A stretch of DNA of 64,000 nt from assembly GCA_963728535.1 (NCBI GenBank), contig CAVSKK010000001.1, positions 1,178,001-1,242,000 of the forward strand, given 5' to 3'. The notes under the pieces are model-generated. The model ran no database searches. It was not told the DNA's origin and was given only the letters and a program-made list of their open reading frames with translations. Origin of the DNA: VAXT01 sp963728535. GTDB lineage: Bacteria; Actinomycetota; Thermoleophilia; Gaiellales; Gaiellaceae. Positions 52,625-60,883 of the stretch are shown piece by piece; within the stretch, counting starts at the first letter, position 1; the number at the start of each line of letters is the position of its first letter. The position numbers were made by a program, and so were the translations under genes.

Positions 52625-54529
52625 CTACGAGCGCAGCGCTGCAGCGTCGATGACCGGTGCCTGGCAGGCGAAGCGCTCGCAGACGTAGACCGCCGGCTTG
52701 CCGTCGACCAGTCCCTTGCCCTGGAGAAGCGGGATCTCGTCCGCTGGCCCAATGGCGACGACCGTGTTGGGCGCGAAGGGCTCGAGCGCGGCGCGGGCGA
52801 CCGGTGAGCCGACCGGGCCGACGATCGCGATCTCTCGCGGGGGCGAGAAGTGGAGGTCGAGCGCCGTGAGCGCATGGCCGAACGCGGCCGGCACCCGCGA
52901 GATCGCCTGATGGACGAGCCTGAAGACGCCGACGGCCAGGCGCTCGAGCTCGTCGTCGCCGTAGATCCGCGCCAGCTTCAGCAGGACGAAGGCCAGCATC
53001 GCGTTGCCCGATGGCGTCGGCTGGTCCTCGAGGTCCTTCTTGCGCGCGACAAGCTCTTCGCCGTCGGAGGGCGAGAGATAGAAGCCGCCCCGCTCCTCGT
53101 CCCCGAAGAGCTCGACCGCGAGGCGAGCTAGTCGGTTCGCCTCTTCCAGCCAGCGCAGGTCGCCCGTGGCGACGTGCAGCTCGAGCAGGCCGTTGGCTAC
53201 GTCGGCGTAGTCCTCGAGGTAGCCGGTGCCCTTGGCCCGGCCGGCGCGGAAAGTCCGGTGCAGCCGGCCTTCGCCGGTCGAGAGCGGGCCGAGCAGGAAC
53301 TCACCGAGCGCGCGGGCCGCGTCGAGGTAATCGGCGCGCTCGAGGCGGCGGCCGGCCTCCGCCAGCGCCGCGAGCGCGAGCCCGTTCCAGGCCGCGATTG
53401 CCTTGTCGTCCCGCTCGGGCTTCGGCCGCTGCTCGCGCAGCTCGAAGAGCCTGGCGCGCTCCTCGTCGGTCAGGGCGCCGCGGATGACGAAACGGCCGTC
53501 CTCGAACGGGTGCAGGAGCTCCTCGGGCACACCCTCGTCGGGCGTCCACGTGAAGGTCATCCCCTCGACCCCGTCCGTGTCGGCGTCCTGCGCCGAGGCG
53601 AAGCCGCCCTCCGGCAGGCGGAGCTCGCGGAGCAGGTAGTCGAGGGTCTCCTCGACGACGCGGCGATAGCCGTCGTCCCCGGTCACGACCCAGGCATGGA
53701 GGTAGATCGCGGCCAGGAGCGCGTTGTCGTAGAGCATCTTCTCGAAGTGCGGAATGAGCCAGGCCTGGTCGACGGAGTAGCGGTGGAAGCCGCCTCCGAG
53801 GAGGTCGTACATGCCGCCGGCGGCCATCGCGTCGAGCGTCGAGCGCACCATCGGGAGCGCGTCCTCGTCGCCGCGGAGATGCATGCGGAGCAGGAACTCG
53901 AGCGTCGAGGCCTGCGGGAACTTGGGTGCCTGCCCCCACCCTCCCCACTCCATGTCGAACTGCGCCCGGAGCGCGCGAGCGGCCTCGCCGAGCAGGCTCT
54001 CGGTGAGCGGCTCGCTTGAGGGGGCGAGCTCGCTAGAACGGCGAACAGCGTCGACGAGCGCCGCCGCCTGGGTGGCGACATCGCCGCGCTGACCGGTGTA
54101 GGCGTCCGAAACCGCCGTTAGCACCTGCCGGAAGCTCGGCAGACCGTGACGCGGCTCGGGCGGGTAGTACGTGCCGCCGAGGAACGGCTCGGCCTCGGGA
54201 GTGAGGAAGACCGTCATCGGCCAGCCGCCGTGCCCGGTGAGCGCGACGACCGCGTCCATGTAGAGCGAGTCGACGTCTGGGCGCTCCTCGCGGTCGACCT
54301 TGATGTTGACGAAGCGCTCGTTCATGAGCGCCGCCGTCTCGTCGTCCTCGAACGACTCGTGCTCCATGACGTGACACCAGTGGCAGGCGGCGTAGCCCAC
54401 GGAGAGGAGCACAGGCTTGTCCTCCTCCCGCGCCTTCGCAAAGGCGTCTTCGCCCCAGGGGTACCAGTCCACCGGGTTGTCAGCGTGCTGGAGGAGGTAC
54501 GGGCTCGTTTCCTCGGCGAGGCGATTCAA
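52625..54529 (-). CDS. YyaL/SSP411-type thioredoxin-fold and (alpha/alpha)6-barrel protein
   Basis: 634 residues. The N-terminal thioredoxin-like domain has LAEETSPYLLQHADNPVDWYPWG and GYAACHWCHVMEHESF; the rest is a six-hairpin glycosidase-like barrel (GGFHRYSVDQAWLIPHFEKMLYDNALL, AWNGLALAALAEA). Members occur in most bacteria but the function is not settled. TTG at 54529 lies 5 bases after the glyoxalase-like gene stop. The family's N-terminal sequence begins right at this start. Confidence 0.9.
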   Translation of the reverse strand: MNRLAEETSPYLLQHADNPVDWYPWGEDAFAKAREEDKPVLLSVGYAACHWCHVMEHESFEDDETAALMNERFVNIKVDREERPDVDSLYMDAVVALTGHGGWPMTVFLTPEAEPFLGGTYYPPEPRHGLPSFRQVLTAVSDAYTGQRGDVATQAAALVDAVRRSSELAPSSEPLTESLLGEAARALRAQFDMEWGGWGQAPKFPQASTLEFLLRMHLRGDEDALPMVRSTLDAMAAGGMYDLLGGGFHRYSVDQAWLIPHFEKMLYDNALLAAIYLHAWVVTGDDGYRRVVEETLDYLLRELRLPEGGFASAQDADTDGVEGMTFTWTPDEGVPEELLHPFEDGRFVIRGALTDEERARLFELREQRPKPERDDKAIAAWNGLALAALAEAGRRLERADYLDAARALGEFLLGPLSTGEGRLHRTFRAGRAKGTGYLEDYADVANGLLELHVATGDLRWLEEANRLARLAVELFGDEERGGFYLSPSDGEELVARKKDLEDQPTPSGNAMLAFVLLKLARIYGDDELERLAVGVFRLVHQAISRVPAAFGHALTALDLHFSPPREIAIVGPVGSPVARAALEPFAPNTVVAIGPADEIPLLQGKGLVDGKPAVYVCERFACQAPVIDAAALRS

Positions 54530-54533
54530 CGTC

Positions 54534-54905
54534 TCAGCCTGCCCAGGTCCAAAGCTCGACGACGTTGCCGTCCGGATCGGTGACGTACGCGGCTCGCCCG
54601 TCCTCGAAGTCCTCCTCGTGTGGGTCGTAGCCGCGCTCGCGCAGCGCCGTGACCGCCGCGTCGTAGTCCGCCTCGGCGATGTGCATGGCGTAGTGGACAT
54701 GCGACCCGCCCCGGCCGCCGGCGATGCCGACGTGCGGCGTCCAGAGCCCGATCCGGGTCCGGTCGCCGGCCAGCACCCAGACGCGCTCGTCCGAGCGGGA
54801 CTGAACGGGAAGCCCGAGCGCCTCGGTGTAGAAGCGTGCGGCTGCGTCGAGATCGGCGACCTCGAGCACGAGCTCGTTGATGCCGGTGACCGGGATGCCG
54901 GTCAG
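54534..54905 (-). CDS. VOC/glyoxalase-family protein
   Basis: About 123 residues with one paired beta-alpha-beta3 set: GINELVLEVADLDAAARFYTEALGLPV, then HVHYAMHIAEADYDAAV and AAYVTDPDGNVVELW with a metal-type His and Glu. Substrate unknown. The start is odd: no ATG, GTG or TTG lies near the expected N-terminus, so I give CTG at 54905, which overlaps the MFS stop by 4 bases; the next usual start (GTG 55022) would overlap 121 bases. Confidence 0.82.
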   Translation of the reverse strand: MTGIPVTGINELVLEVADLDAAARFYTEALGLPVQSRSDERVWVLAGDRTRIGLWTPHVGIAGGRGGSHVHYAMHIAEADYDAAVTALRERGYDPHEEDFEDGRAAYVTDPDGNVVELWTWAG

Positions 54906-56347
54906 CTTTGCGTGGCCGGTAGCTCGGCGGGCTCGTGCTCGGTGATTTCTCCTTCGCGGATGAGCACGATCGCGGAGACGAGCGCCGCTGCCCAGATTCC
55001 GACTCCGACCCAGAAGCCCCACGAGAATCCGCTCGTCAGGGCCACGGCCGGATCCGTTCCCTTTTCGCCCAGCGTCTGCGCGTGGGTGAACGCGACCGTG
55101 GAGAGGATCGCGACCCCGATCGCGCCGCCGACCTGCTGCGACGTCGTCAGAAGCCCTGACGCGAGGCCGGCATCGTCATCCTCCACGCCTGCGAGCGCGG
55201 CGATCGTCAGCGGGATGTACGAGAACGGAAGCCCGATGCCGACCGCTACGAAGCCGGGCAGCAGATCGACGGCGAAGGAGCCGTCCGGGCTGATCTGTGT
55301 GTACCAGATCATCCCTGCGACCATCAGGCTGAGGCCGGTCACCAGGACCGGCTTGACACCGATCCTGGTCGACAGCATCTGCGCGGGGCCTGCTGCGAGG
55401 ACCGCGGTCCCCGCCGTCGCGAGGAACGCGAATCCGGTCTCGAGCACCGAGAGGCGCAGGACCGACTGCATGTAGAAGGTCAGCAGCAGGAACGAGCCGA
55501 AGATGCCGCCGGTCTGCAGCAACGAGACGAAGTTCGCCGCGGAGAGCAGCTTGATCCGGAAGATGCGGAGCGGCATCAGCGGCGCCCGCTCGCGGGCCTC
55601 CCAGAGCACGAACCCGACGAGCAGCGCCACGGAGAGAACGAGCACGCCGATCGTCTCGAACGAGGCCCAGCCCTTGTCAGGCGCCTGCGAGATGGCGTAG
55701 ACGAGGCTGACGAGCCCGCCGGTGACGAGAATCGCCCCAAGCGGGTCGTACTCGCGCACGGCGCCTTCGCGGCGGCTCTCGCGCACGTAGATAGGCGTCA
55801 GCACGAGCACGGCGACGCCGACCGGGACGTTGACCCAGAAAATCCATTCCCAGCCGAGGTACTTCGTAAGGAAGCCGCCGAAGAGCACGCCCGCTGCCGC
55901 GCCGCTGCCGGCAACCCCGCCCCAGGCGCCGAGTGCCTTGTTCCGCTCCTCGCCCTCGGTGAACGTCGTCGAGACGATCGAGAGCGCGGCCGGCGTCACG
56001 ATCGCCGCGCCGAGGCCCTGCACCGCGCGGGCGATGATCAGCATTGCCGACGAGGTCGAGAGACCGCAGACGAGAGACGCGACGGTGAAGAGCGCGAGGC
56101 CGCCCATGAAGATCATGCGGCGCCCGAGGAGATCGGCGGCACGACCGCCGAGGAGCAGGAAGCCGCCATACGTGAGCGTGTAGGCGGTGATCACCCACTG
56201 GAGGTTCTCGGGAGCGAAGTCGAGATCGCTCCCGATCGACGGCAGCGCGACGTTCACGATCGCGATGTCGAGCACCACGACGAAGATCGCGGCACAAACG
56301 AGGATGAGCGCCTTCCAGCGGCGCGGATCAGGTACGACGGCGTTCAC
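54902..56347 (-). CDS. MFS transporter, DHA2 (EmrB/QacA) drug-efflux type
   Basis: 481 residues with 14 membrane segments. Motif A GGRAADLLGRRMIFM and motif C AGSGAAAGVLFGGFL-like are present; the N-terminus is VVVLDIAIVNVALPSIGSDL. Proton-driven export of drugs or related compounds is the family role. GTG at 56347; a TAGGGT box at 56359-56364 would give a leader of about 5 bases. It is divergent from the cyclase gene. Confidence 0.9.
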   Translation of the reverse strand: MNAVVPDPRRWKALILVCAAIFVVVLDIAIVNVALPSIGSDLDFAPENLQWVITAYTLTYGGFLLLGGRAADLLGRRMIFMGGLALFTVASLVCGLSTSSAMLIIARAVQGLGAAIVTPAALSIVSTTFTEGEERNKALGAWGGVAGSGAAAGVLFGGFLTKYLGWEWIFWVNVPVGVAVLVLTPIYVRESRREGAVREYDPLGAILVTGGLVSLVYAISQAPDKGWASFETIGVLVLSVALLVGFVLWEARERAPLMPLRIFRIKLLSAANFVSLLQTGGIFGSFLLLTFYMQSVLRLSVLETGFAFLATAGTAVLAAGPAQMLSTRIGVKPVLVTGLSLMVAGMIWYTQISPDGSFAVDLLPGFVAVGIGLPFSYIPLTIAALAGVEDDDAGLASGLLTTSQQVGGAIGVAILSTVAFTHAQTLGEKGTDPAVALTSGFSWGFWVGVGIWAAALVSAIVLIREGEITEHEPAELPATQS

Positions 56348-56372
56348 TCGGCCTCGCGACCCTAACGGTTCG

Positions 56373-56378
56373 TAGACT
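56373..56378 (+). promoter_or_regulatory. Putative cyclase-gene -10 box (TAGACT), leaderless
   Basis: TAGACT ends 7 bases before the ATG at 56386, so the predicted start is 56385 or 56386. It is the same hexamer and spacing as at deoC. Confidence 0.45.
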
Positions 56379-56385
56379 CGACCGT

Positions 56386-57150
56386 ATGGCAGCACTTCCC
56401 GGCGGCACGGTCACGTTCCTCTTCACCGACATCGAGGGCTCGACGCGGCTGCTCCAGGACCTCGGTGACGACTACGGCGAAGTCGTCCGCGAGCACCGCC
56501 GCCTTCTCCGCGAACACCTGGGTGCAAAGGGCGGCGCGGAAGTCGACACACAGGGCGACGCGTTCTTCTACTCCTTCCCGCGGGCAACGCAAGCGGTCGC
56601 CGGCGCGGTTGCGGCTCAGCGGGCTCTCGGCGGTCACACTTGGCCGCAAGGGGCCGCGGTGCGGGTGCGGATGGGCCTGCACACCGGCGAGCCGTCCGTC
56701 GGCGACGAGGGCTACCTTGGCCTCGACGTCGTCCGTGCGGCGCGCATCTGCTCGGCGGGCCACGGCGGCCAGATCCTGCTCTCGGAGACGACGCGGGCGC
56801 TACTCGGGAACGACCTGCCGGAGGGCGTGGCGGTCGTCGACCTCGGGCAGCAGAACCTCAAGGACGTGCAGCACGAGCGGATCTTTCAGCTGGCTCTCGA
56901 GGGCGACGAGAGCTTCCCACCGTTGAAGACGGAGACGCCGAAGAGCTCGTCGGACGCCCTCGCGGAGCGGATCGAGCGCCACGTCGAGGAGATGATCGAG
57001 CAGTCCTTCACCGGGTCGGCGGAGCCGAAGGCGAAGCGGAGCAAAGGCGCTCAGGAGGGGTTGCGTCGGACCGCCGTCGGCCTGATCGAGCTGCTGCTCG
57101 TCGTCTTGACGATCCTCGTCATCATCTGGCTCGTCCGCAAGATCCTGTGA
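56386..57150 (+). CDS. Class III adenylate/guanylate cyclase domain protein with C-terminal membrane anchor
   Basis: 254 residues. The catalytic domain (about 8-175) has the two metal Asp residues in FTDIEGST and QGDAFFYSF, and MGLHTGEPSVGDEGYLGLDVVRAARIC. After a linker, a single membrane helix at the C-terminus (IELLLVVLTILVIIWLV) tethers it, the reverse of the usual order. Whether it makes cAMP, cGMP or nothing cannot be read with certainty. Overlaps the next GNAT gene by 4 bases. Confidence 0.85.
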   Translation: MAALPGGTVTFLFTDIEGSTRLLQDLGDDYGEVVREHRRLLREHLGAKGGAEVDTQGDAFFYSFPRATQAVAGAVAAQRALGGHTWPQGAAVRVRMGLHTGEPSVGDEGYLGLDVVRAARICSAGHGGQILLSETTRALLGNDLPEGVAVVDLGQQNLKDVQHERIFQLALEGDESFPPLKTETPKSSSDALAERIERHVEEMIEQSFTGSAEPKAKRSKGAQEGLRRTAVGLIELLLVVLTILVIIWLVRKIL

Positions 57151-57692
57151 GACTCGAGACCGAGCGACTCGTGCTGCGCGAGCCTGAGCAAAGCGACCGC
57201 GACGGGTACACGGAGCTATTCGGCGATCCGGAGGTCGTCCGCTTCCTCAGCGGGACGACGCTTCCGCCGGACGAAGTGCCGACTGCGATCGACCGGATGC
57301 TCGGCCACTGGCACCGGCACGGGGTTGGCCTCTTCAGCGTGATCCGAAAGGAAGACGAGCAGTTCCTCGGGCGCGTCGGGTACCTCCTCTGGAATACCGA
57401 GCGCTGGGTGAACGGGGTCTCCGAAGTGCTCGAAGGCGACCTCGAGCTCGAGATCGGGTGGACGATCCTGCGGTCCTGTTGGAACCAGGGATACGCGACC
57501 GAGGCCGCGATCCCCTGCCGCGATCACGCGTTCAACGAGTTGGGACGAGACCGAGTCATCTCCCTCATCGCGCCAGAGAACATTGCCTCGATCAAGGTCG
57601 CCGAGAAGCTCGGAGAGTCATACGAGCGAGACGTCGACCTCGGAAAGAGGGTGGTCGGCCTCTACTCGCTCGGGAAGCGGCCCGCCCGGTAA
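57147..57692 (+). CDS. RimJ/RimL-type GNAT acetyltransferase
   Basis: 181 residues. LETERLVLREPEQSDRDGYTELFGDPEVVRFLSG at the N-terminus is typical of the RimJ/RimL subfamily; the acetyl-CoA loop is SCWNQGYATEA and the following segment is SLIAPENIASIKVAEKLG. The acceptor is unknown. GTG start overlaps the cyclase stop. The 3' end overlaps the convergent HMG-CoA lyase gene by 31 bases. Confidence 0.87.
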   Translation: MRLETERLVLREPEQSDRDGYTELFGDPEVVRFLSGTTLPPDEVPTAIDRMLGHWHRHGVGLFSVIRKEDEQFLGRVGYLLWNTERWVNGVSEVLEGDLELEIGWTILRSCWNQGYATEAAIPCRDHAFNELGRDRVISLIAPENIASIKVAEKLGESYERDVDLGKRVVGLYSLGKRPAR

Positions 57693-58534
57693 AGCTGGCC
57701 CTCAAGCGGACGGCCAAGGACGCTCTCGAGCCACTCGGAGATCGCAATCAGCGCGTCCAGGTCGACCCCGGTCTCGACGCCGTCTCCCTCGAGCATGTAG
57801 ACGAGGTCCTCGGTCGCAACGTTGCCGGTCGCCCGCGGGGCGAAGGGACAGCCGCCAAGGCCGCCGATCGACGAGTCGAGCGTCGTCGCGCCGCCTTCGA
57901 GCGCGGCATATGCGTTCGCAAAGCCGGTGTTGCGCGTGTTGTGCAGATGAGCCCCGACCGGCTTTCCAACGCGCTCGACGAGGGCCCGCACCTGGCCCGG
58001 CGTTGCGACGCCGATCGTGTCGGCGAGGATGACCTCGTCCGCCCCGCGCAGCCGCTCGGCCAGGGTGACCACGATCTCCGGATCGACTCGGCCTTCGAAC
58101 GGGCAGCCGAAGGCAACGCTGATCGTCGCCGTCGAGCGCAGACCGTCCTCGCGCGCCCGCGCGAGGACCTGCTCCGCGGCCGACACCGCCTCGTCGACCG
58201 AGGCGTTCGCGTTGCGCTTGCTGAAGCTCTCGGTCGCGGCGACCGCGAAGCGAACCTCGTCCAGGCCGGCCGCGCGCAGGCGGTCGTAGCCCCGCTCGTT
58301 GAGCGCGAGACCCGCGTAGATCGTGCCGTCTCGCCGCTCGATCCCGCCGACGACCTCCTCGGCGCCCGCCATCTGCGGCACGCGCTCGGCGCTGACGAAG
58401 CTGGCCGCCTCGACAACCGGGAGACCGGCCGCCGCGAGCTGATTGACAAGCTCGGCCCGGGTCTTGGGCGCCAGAACGTCCTTCTCGTTCTGGAGCCCGT
58501 CGCGCGGCCCGACCTCGCACAACGTGATGCCCAC
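57662..58534 (-). CDS. Hydroxymethylglutaryl-CoA lyase
   Basis: 290 residues. It splits HMG-CoA to acetoacetate and acetyl-CoA in leucine degradation or ketone-body metabolism. Motifs: VGPRDGLQNE with catalytic Arg and Asp at the N-terminus, the metal-His pair in AHLHNTRNTG, and the loop GLGGCPFAPRATGNVATED with the flexible active-site Cys. GTG at 58534 is chosen since TACGCT at 58541-58546 predicts transcription from exactly that base; the longer frame overlaps the downstream hairpin of the next gene. Confidence 0.93.
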   Translation of the reverse strand: MGITLCEVGPRDGLQNEKDVLAPKTRAELVNQLAAAGLPVVEAASFVSAERVPQMAGAEEVVGGIERRDGTIYAGLALNERGYDRLRAAGLDEVRFAVAATESFSKRNANASVDEAVSAAEQVLARAREDGLRSTATISVAFGCPFEGRVDPEIVVTLAERLRGADEVILADTIGVATPGQVRALVERVGKPVGAHLHNTRNTGFANAYAALEGGATTLDSSIGGLGGCPFAPRATGNVATEDLVYMLEGDGVETGVDLDALIAISEWLESVLGRPLEGQLYRAGRFPSE

Positions 58535-58540
58535 GTGCCC

Positions 58541-58546
58541 AGCGTA
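58541..58546 (-). promoter_or_regulatory. Putative HMG-CoA lyase -10 box (TACGCT), leaderless
   Basis: The last T lies 7 bases before the G of the GTG start at 58534. Confidence 0.45.
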
Positions 58547-58587
58547 CCGACCCAGGCGCCCTCGCTCTTTCCGCCGCCGACCAAAGA

Positions 58588-58618
58588 AGAGGGCGGAAGC
58601 TTGGTGCTTCCGCCCTCT
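58588..58618 (-). terminator. 13-bp perfect stem-loop after the secreted-peptide gene
   Basis: A perfect 13-bp inverted repeat (58588-58600 with 58606-58618) and 5-base loop, followed on the minus strand by a pyrimidine-rich TCTTTGG. It fits an intrinsic terminator for the gene at 58644-59003. Confidence 0.75.
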
Positions 58619-58643
58619 CAATCCCTACGCCGTGTAGGCCTCA

Positions 58644-59003
58644 TTAGGTGCCCGCCGGCGGGATCCTCGTCGGTGACGAAACAGCGAACTTCGCCGCGAC
58701 GCACTTCACAGGCGGGCCAGGAGGCACACGCATGCAAACGGGCGGCGTGTACGCCGGCGGATCGGGGATCTGGCCCTTGCAGGTCAAACACCGGACGTGC
58801 GGTGGCGGCTGATCCGCCACGCACTTCATGGGGCCAGGAGGCACGCGCCTGCAATCGCGCTGAGTGGGCGGGCAACCCGTCGCAGTGATAACGCACGGGA
58901 TGTACGAGGGCGGCCCGGGCGGCCCTGGCTTGGCCTGAAGAGTGGTCGCTCCCGCAAACGTCAGCGCGAGAGCGGAGAACAGAGTGATTGCGAACTTCGT
59001 CAT
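58644..59003 (-). CDS. Small secreted Cys/Pro-rich protein, unknown
   Basis: 119 residues. Signal peptide AITLFSALALTFAGATTLQA; the mature chain of about 95 residues is rich in Pro and has eight Cys, enough for four disulphides. An internal repeat is visible: RVPPGPMKCVA and RVPPGPPVKCVA. No family recognised. ATG at 59003 has a strong GAAGGAGG site 7 bases upstream and a terminator follows, so the gene looks real and well expressed. The 155 bases upstream show no clear promoter. Confidence 0.75.
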   Translation of the reverse strand: MTKFAITLFSALALTFAGATTLQAKPGPPGPPSYIPCVITATGCPPTQRDCRRVPPGPMKCVADQPPPHVRCLTCKGQIPDPPAYTPPVCMRVPPGPPVKCVAAKFAVSSPTRIPPAGT

Positions 59004-59158
59004 GCCACTTCCTCCTTCGATCGTCGTGCATTGCGACGACGATGCGCCCAGGCCCTCACGGGCCACTCACACGACGCTCACACGGCGCCGCATGCGGAGA
59101 CCTAAACGGGACGCCCAACGGCGACGCGCTTTGCCTCCAGAAGGGAGGTATTACGAGA

Positions 59159-59545
59159 TCAAGAGACGCGTTCGGGCTTGACGCGCACGATGACGCGGCG
59201 CTCATTCGGCCGGTGACTCTGGAACCTGGGGTTGCCGGTGTACTTCTCGGACAGCTTGTCGATGTGCCGGTTCGCCTCGTCGCTCTCCTCGAGCTCGGCG
59301 ATGCCGGTCACGGTCACGTACTGGTACGGGTCGTCCTGCGCGTAGACCTCGATCGTGACCCGGGGGTCGCGGCGCATGTGGTGCCACTTCGCGCGGCCGG
59401 TCGCGGTGTTGAAGAGCACGTGCTCCCCGTCGTAGTCGAGCCAGACGGGCGTCACGTGCGGCGTGCCGTCCTCGCGAATCGTCGCCACGGCCCCGAAGTT
59501 CTTGCCGAGAAAGAGCTGCGCCTGCTCGTCGGTTAGCTTCGCCAC
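59159..59545 (-). CDS. PPOX-class F420/FMN-dependent protein
   Basis: 128 residues of the split-barrel flavin/F420 fold: FLGKNFGAVATIREDGTPHVTPVWLDYDGEHVLFNT, GRAKWHHMRRDPRVTIEVYAQDDPYQYVTVTGIAEL and a basic C-terminus. Members bind F420 or FMN and reduce small compounds; the cofactor is not provable here. GTG at 59545; divergent from the propeller gene with a shared promoter box. Confidence 0.87.
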   Translation of the reverse strand: MAKLTDEQAQLFLGKNFGAVATIREDGTPHVTPVWLDYDGEHVLFNTATGRAKWHHMRRDPRVTIEVYAQDDPYQYVTVTGIAELEESDEANRHIDKLSEKYTGNPRFQSHRPNERRVIVRVKPERVS

Positions 59546-59551
59546 GGACGT

Positions 59552-59558
59552 TAGGCTA
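59552..59558. promoter_or_regulatory. Palindromic divergent -10 box (TAGGCTA)
   Basis: The 7-mer reads TAGGCT on the plus strand and TAGCCT on the minus strand. Predicted starts are 59564 (+) and 59546 (-), one base from each start codon (59565 and 59545). Both transcripts would be leaderless. Confidence 0.5.
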
Positions 59559-59564
59559 GCGACC

Positions 59565-60626
59565 ATGGGCCACGCGATTCTCGTCGGCACCCGGAAGGGG
59601 CTCTTCGTCCTCCACGGCGACGACGACCGACGCGAGTGGAAGGTGGACGATCCGCTGCTGCCGGGCTGGGACGTCTTCCACGCGATCAAGCACGAGGACG
59701 ACCTCTACGTGGCTGCAAACAACTGGGTCTACGGCGCGACCGTCCAGCGCTCGAGCGACTTGGGCCAGACCTGGGAACGCAGCGAGCCCCTCACACTGCC
59801 CGAGGGCAGTGAGTTGACGGTCGAGAAGGCCTGGCACGTCGAGCCCGGTGGGAACGGCGAGCTCTGGCTCGGCGGGGCGCCGGGCATCCTGTACAGATCC
59901 GAGGACAAGGGCAAGAACTGGGAGCCTGTCGCAAGCCTGATCGAGCACCCCACGCGCGAGCGCTGGAACCCGGGCGCTGGCGGGATGTGCACCCACTCGA
60001 TCCAGATCGATCCGCAGAACGACCAGACGGTCTACGTTGCGATTTCGGCCGCCGGCGTGTTTCGCAGCGACGACGCGGGCGAGACCTGGGCGCCGAAGAA
60101 CAAGGGAACGGCCACCGACTTTCAGGAGGAGAAGTTCCCCGAGGTCGGCCAATGCGTTCACAAGCTGCTCGTCCACCCCGCGCAGCCGGAGCGCCTCTGG
60201 CAGCAGAACCACTGCGGGGTCTACCGCTCGGACGACCGCGGAGACAACTGGGAGCGCCTCGAGGGCAACGGCCTGCCCACCGGCTTTGGCTTCCCGATCG
60301 CGCTCCACCCGACGGACCCGGACGTCGCCTACGTCGTCCCGAACGGCGACGGCGAGAACCGCGTCACCGCAGACGGACGGCTCGGGGTCTACAAGACGAC
60401 CGACGGCGGCCAGAGCTGGGCGCTCGCCTCGAAGGGCCTGCCGGAGCGCGCCTGGGCTGTCGTGCTGCGCGAGAACATGGCTTACGACTCTCTCGACCCG
60501 TCGGGCGTCTACCTCGGCACGCAGAGCGGGTCCGTCTTCGTCTCGCCGAACGAGGGCGAGGAGTGGATCGAGGCGGCCTCACAGCTGCCGCCGATCCTGT
60601 CCGTCGAAGTCGCGGAGTGGCAGTAA
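59565..60626 (+). CDS. BNR/sialidase-like beta-propeller protein
   Basis: 353 residues made of propeller blades with Asp-box-like turns: RSSDLGQTWERS, RSEDKGKNWEPV, RSDDAGETWAPK, RSDDRGDNWERL and KTTDGGQSWALA. No signal peptide, so it is probably cytoplasmic. It resembles glycosyl hydrolase BNR-repeat or exo-alpha-sialidase-named proteins, but catalytic residues of sialidases are not evident and the name should not be taken as function. Overlaps the MoaD-like gene by 10 bases. Confidence 0.83.
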   Translation: MGHAILVGTRKGLFVLHGDDDRREWKVDDPLLPGWDVFHAIKHEDDLYVAANNWVYGATVQRSSDLGQTWERSEPLTLPEGSELTVEKAWHVEPGGNGELWLGGAPGILYRSEDKGKNWEPVASLIEHPTRERWNPGAGGMCTHSIQIDPQNDQTVYVAISAAGVFRSDDAGETWAPKNKGTATDFQEEKFPEVGQCVHKLLVHPAQPERLWQQNHCGVYRSDDRGDNWERLEGNGLPTGFGFPIALHPTDPDVAYVVPNGDGENRVTADGRLGVYKTTDGGQSWALASKGLPERAWAVVLRENMAYDSLDPSGVYLGTQSGSVFVSPNEGEEWIEAASQLPPILSVEVAEWQ

Positions 60627-60883
60627 CCGTCCTCTTGCCCCGCCTGCTCGCCGACCAGGCGGGCGGGCAGAAACAGTTCGAGCTAGAGGCGCCGACGATC
60701 GGCGCCGCGCTACGCGCCCTCCCTGTACGGGATCTTTTGTTCAATGAGCGCGACGAGCTGCGCCCCCTCGTGAACGTCTACCTGGACGGAACGGACGCAC
60801 GCGAGAGCGGCGGCCTCGAAGCCGAGCTCCGCGGCGGCGAGACGATCAGAGTCGTCGCCGCAATCGCGGGCGGCGCTAGCTAA
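60617..60883 (+). CDS. MoaD/ThiS-family ubiquitin-like protein with C-terminal Gly-Gly-Ala-Ser
   Basis: 88 residues, beta-grasp fold: VTVLLPRLLADQAGGQKQFELEAPTIGAALRALP, NVYLDGTDARESGGLEAEL, and GGETIRVVAAIAGGAS. Active MoaD and ThiS end in a bare Gly-Gly that is adenylated; here two extra residues follow, so a protease would be needed first. GTG at 60617 lies inside the end of the propeller gene, so the two are translationally coupled. The nadA gene ends on the other strand with 8 bases overlap. Confidence 0.82.
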   Translation: MAVTVLLPRLLADQAGGQKQFELEAPTIGAALRALPVRDLLFNERDELRPLVNVYLDGTDARESGGLEAELRGGETIRVVAAIAGGAS

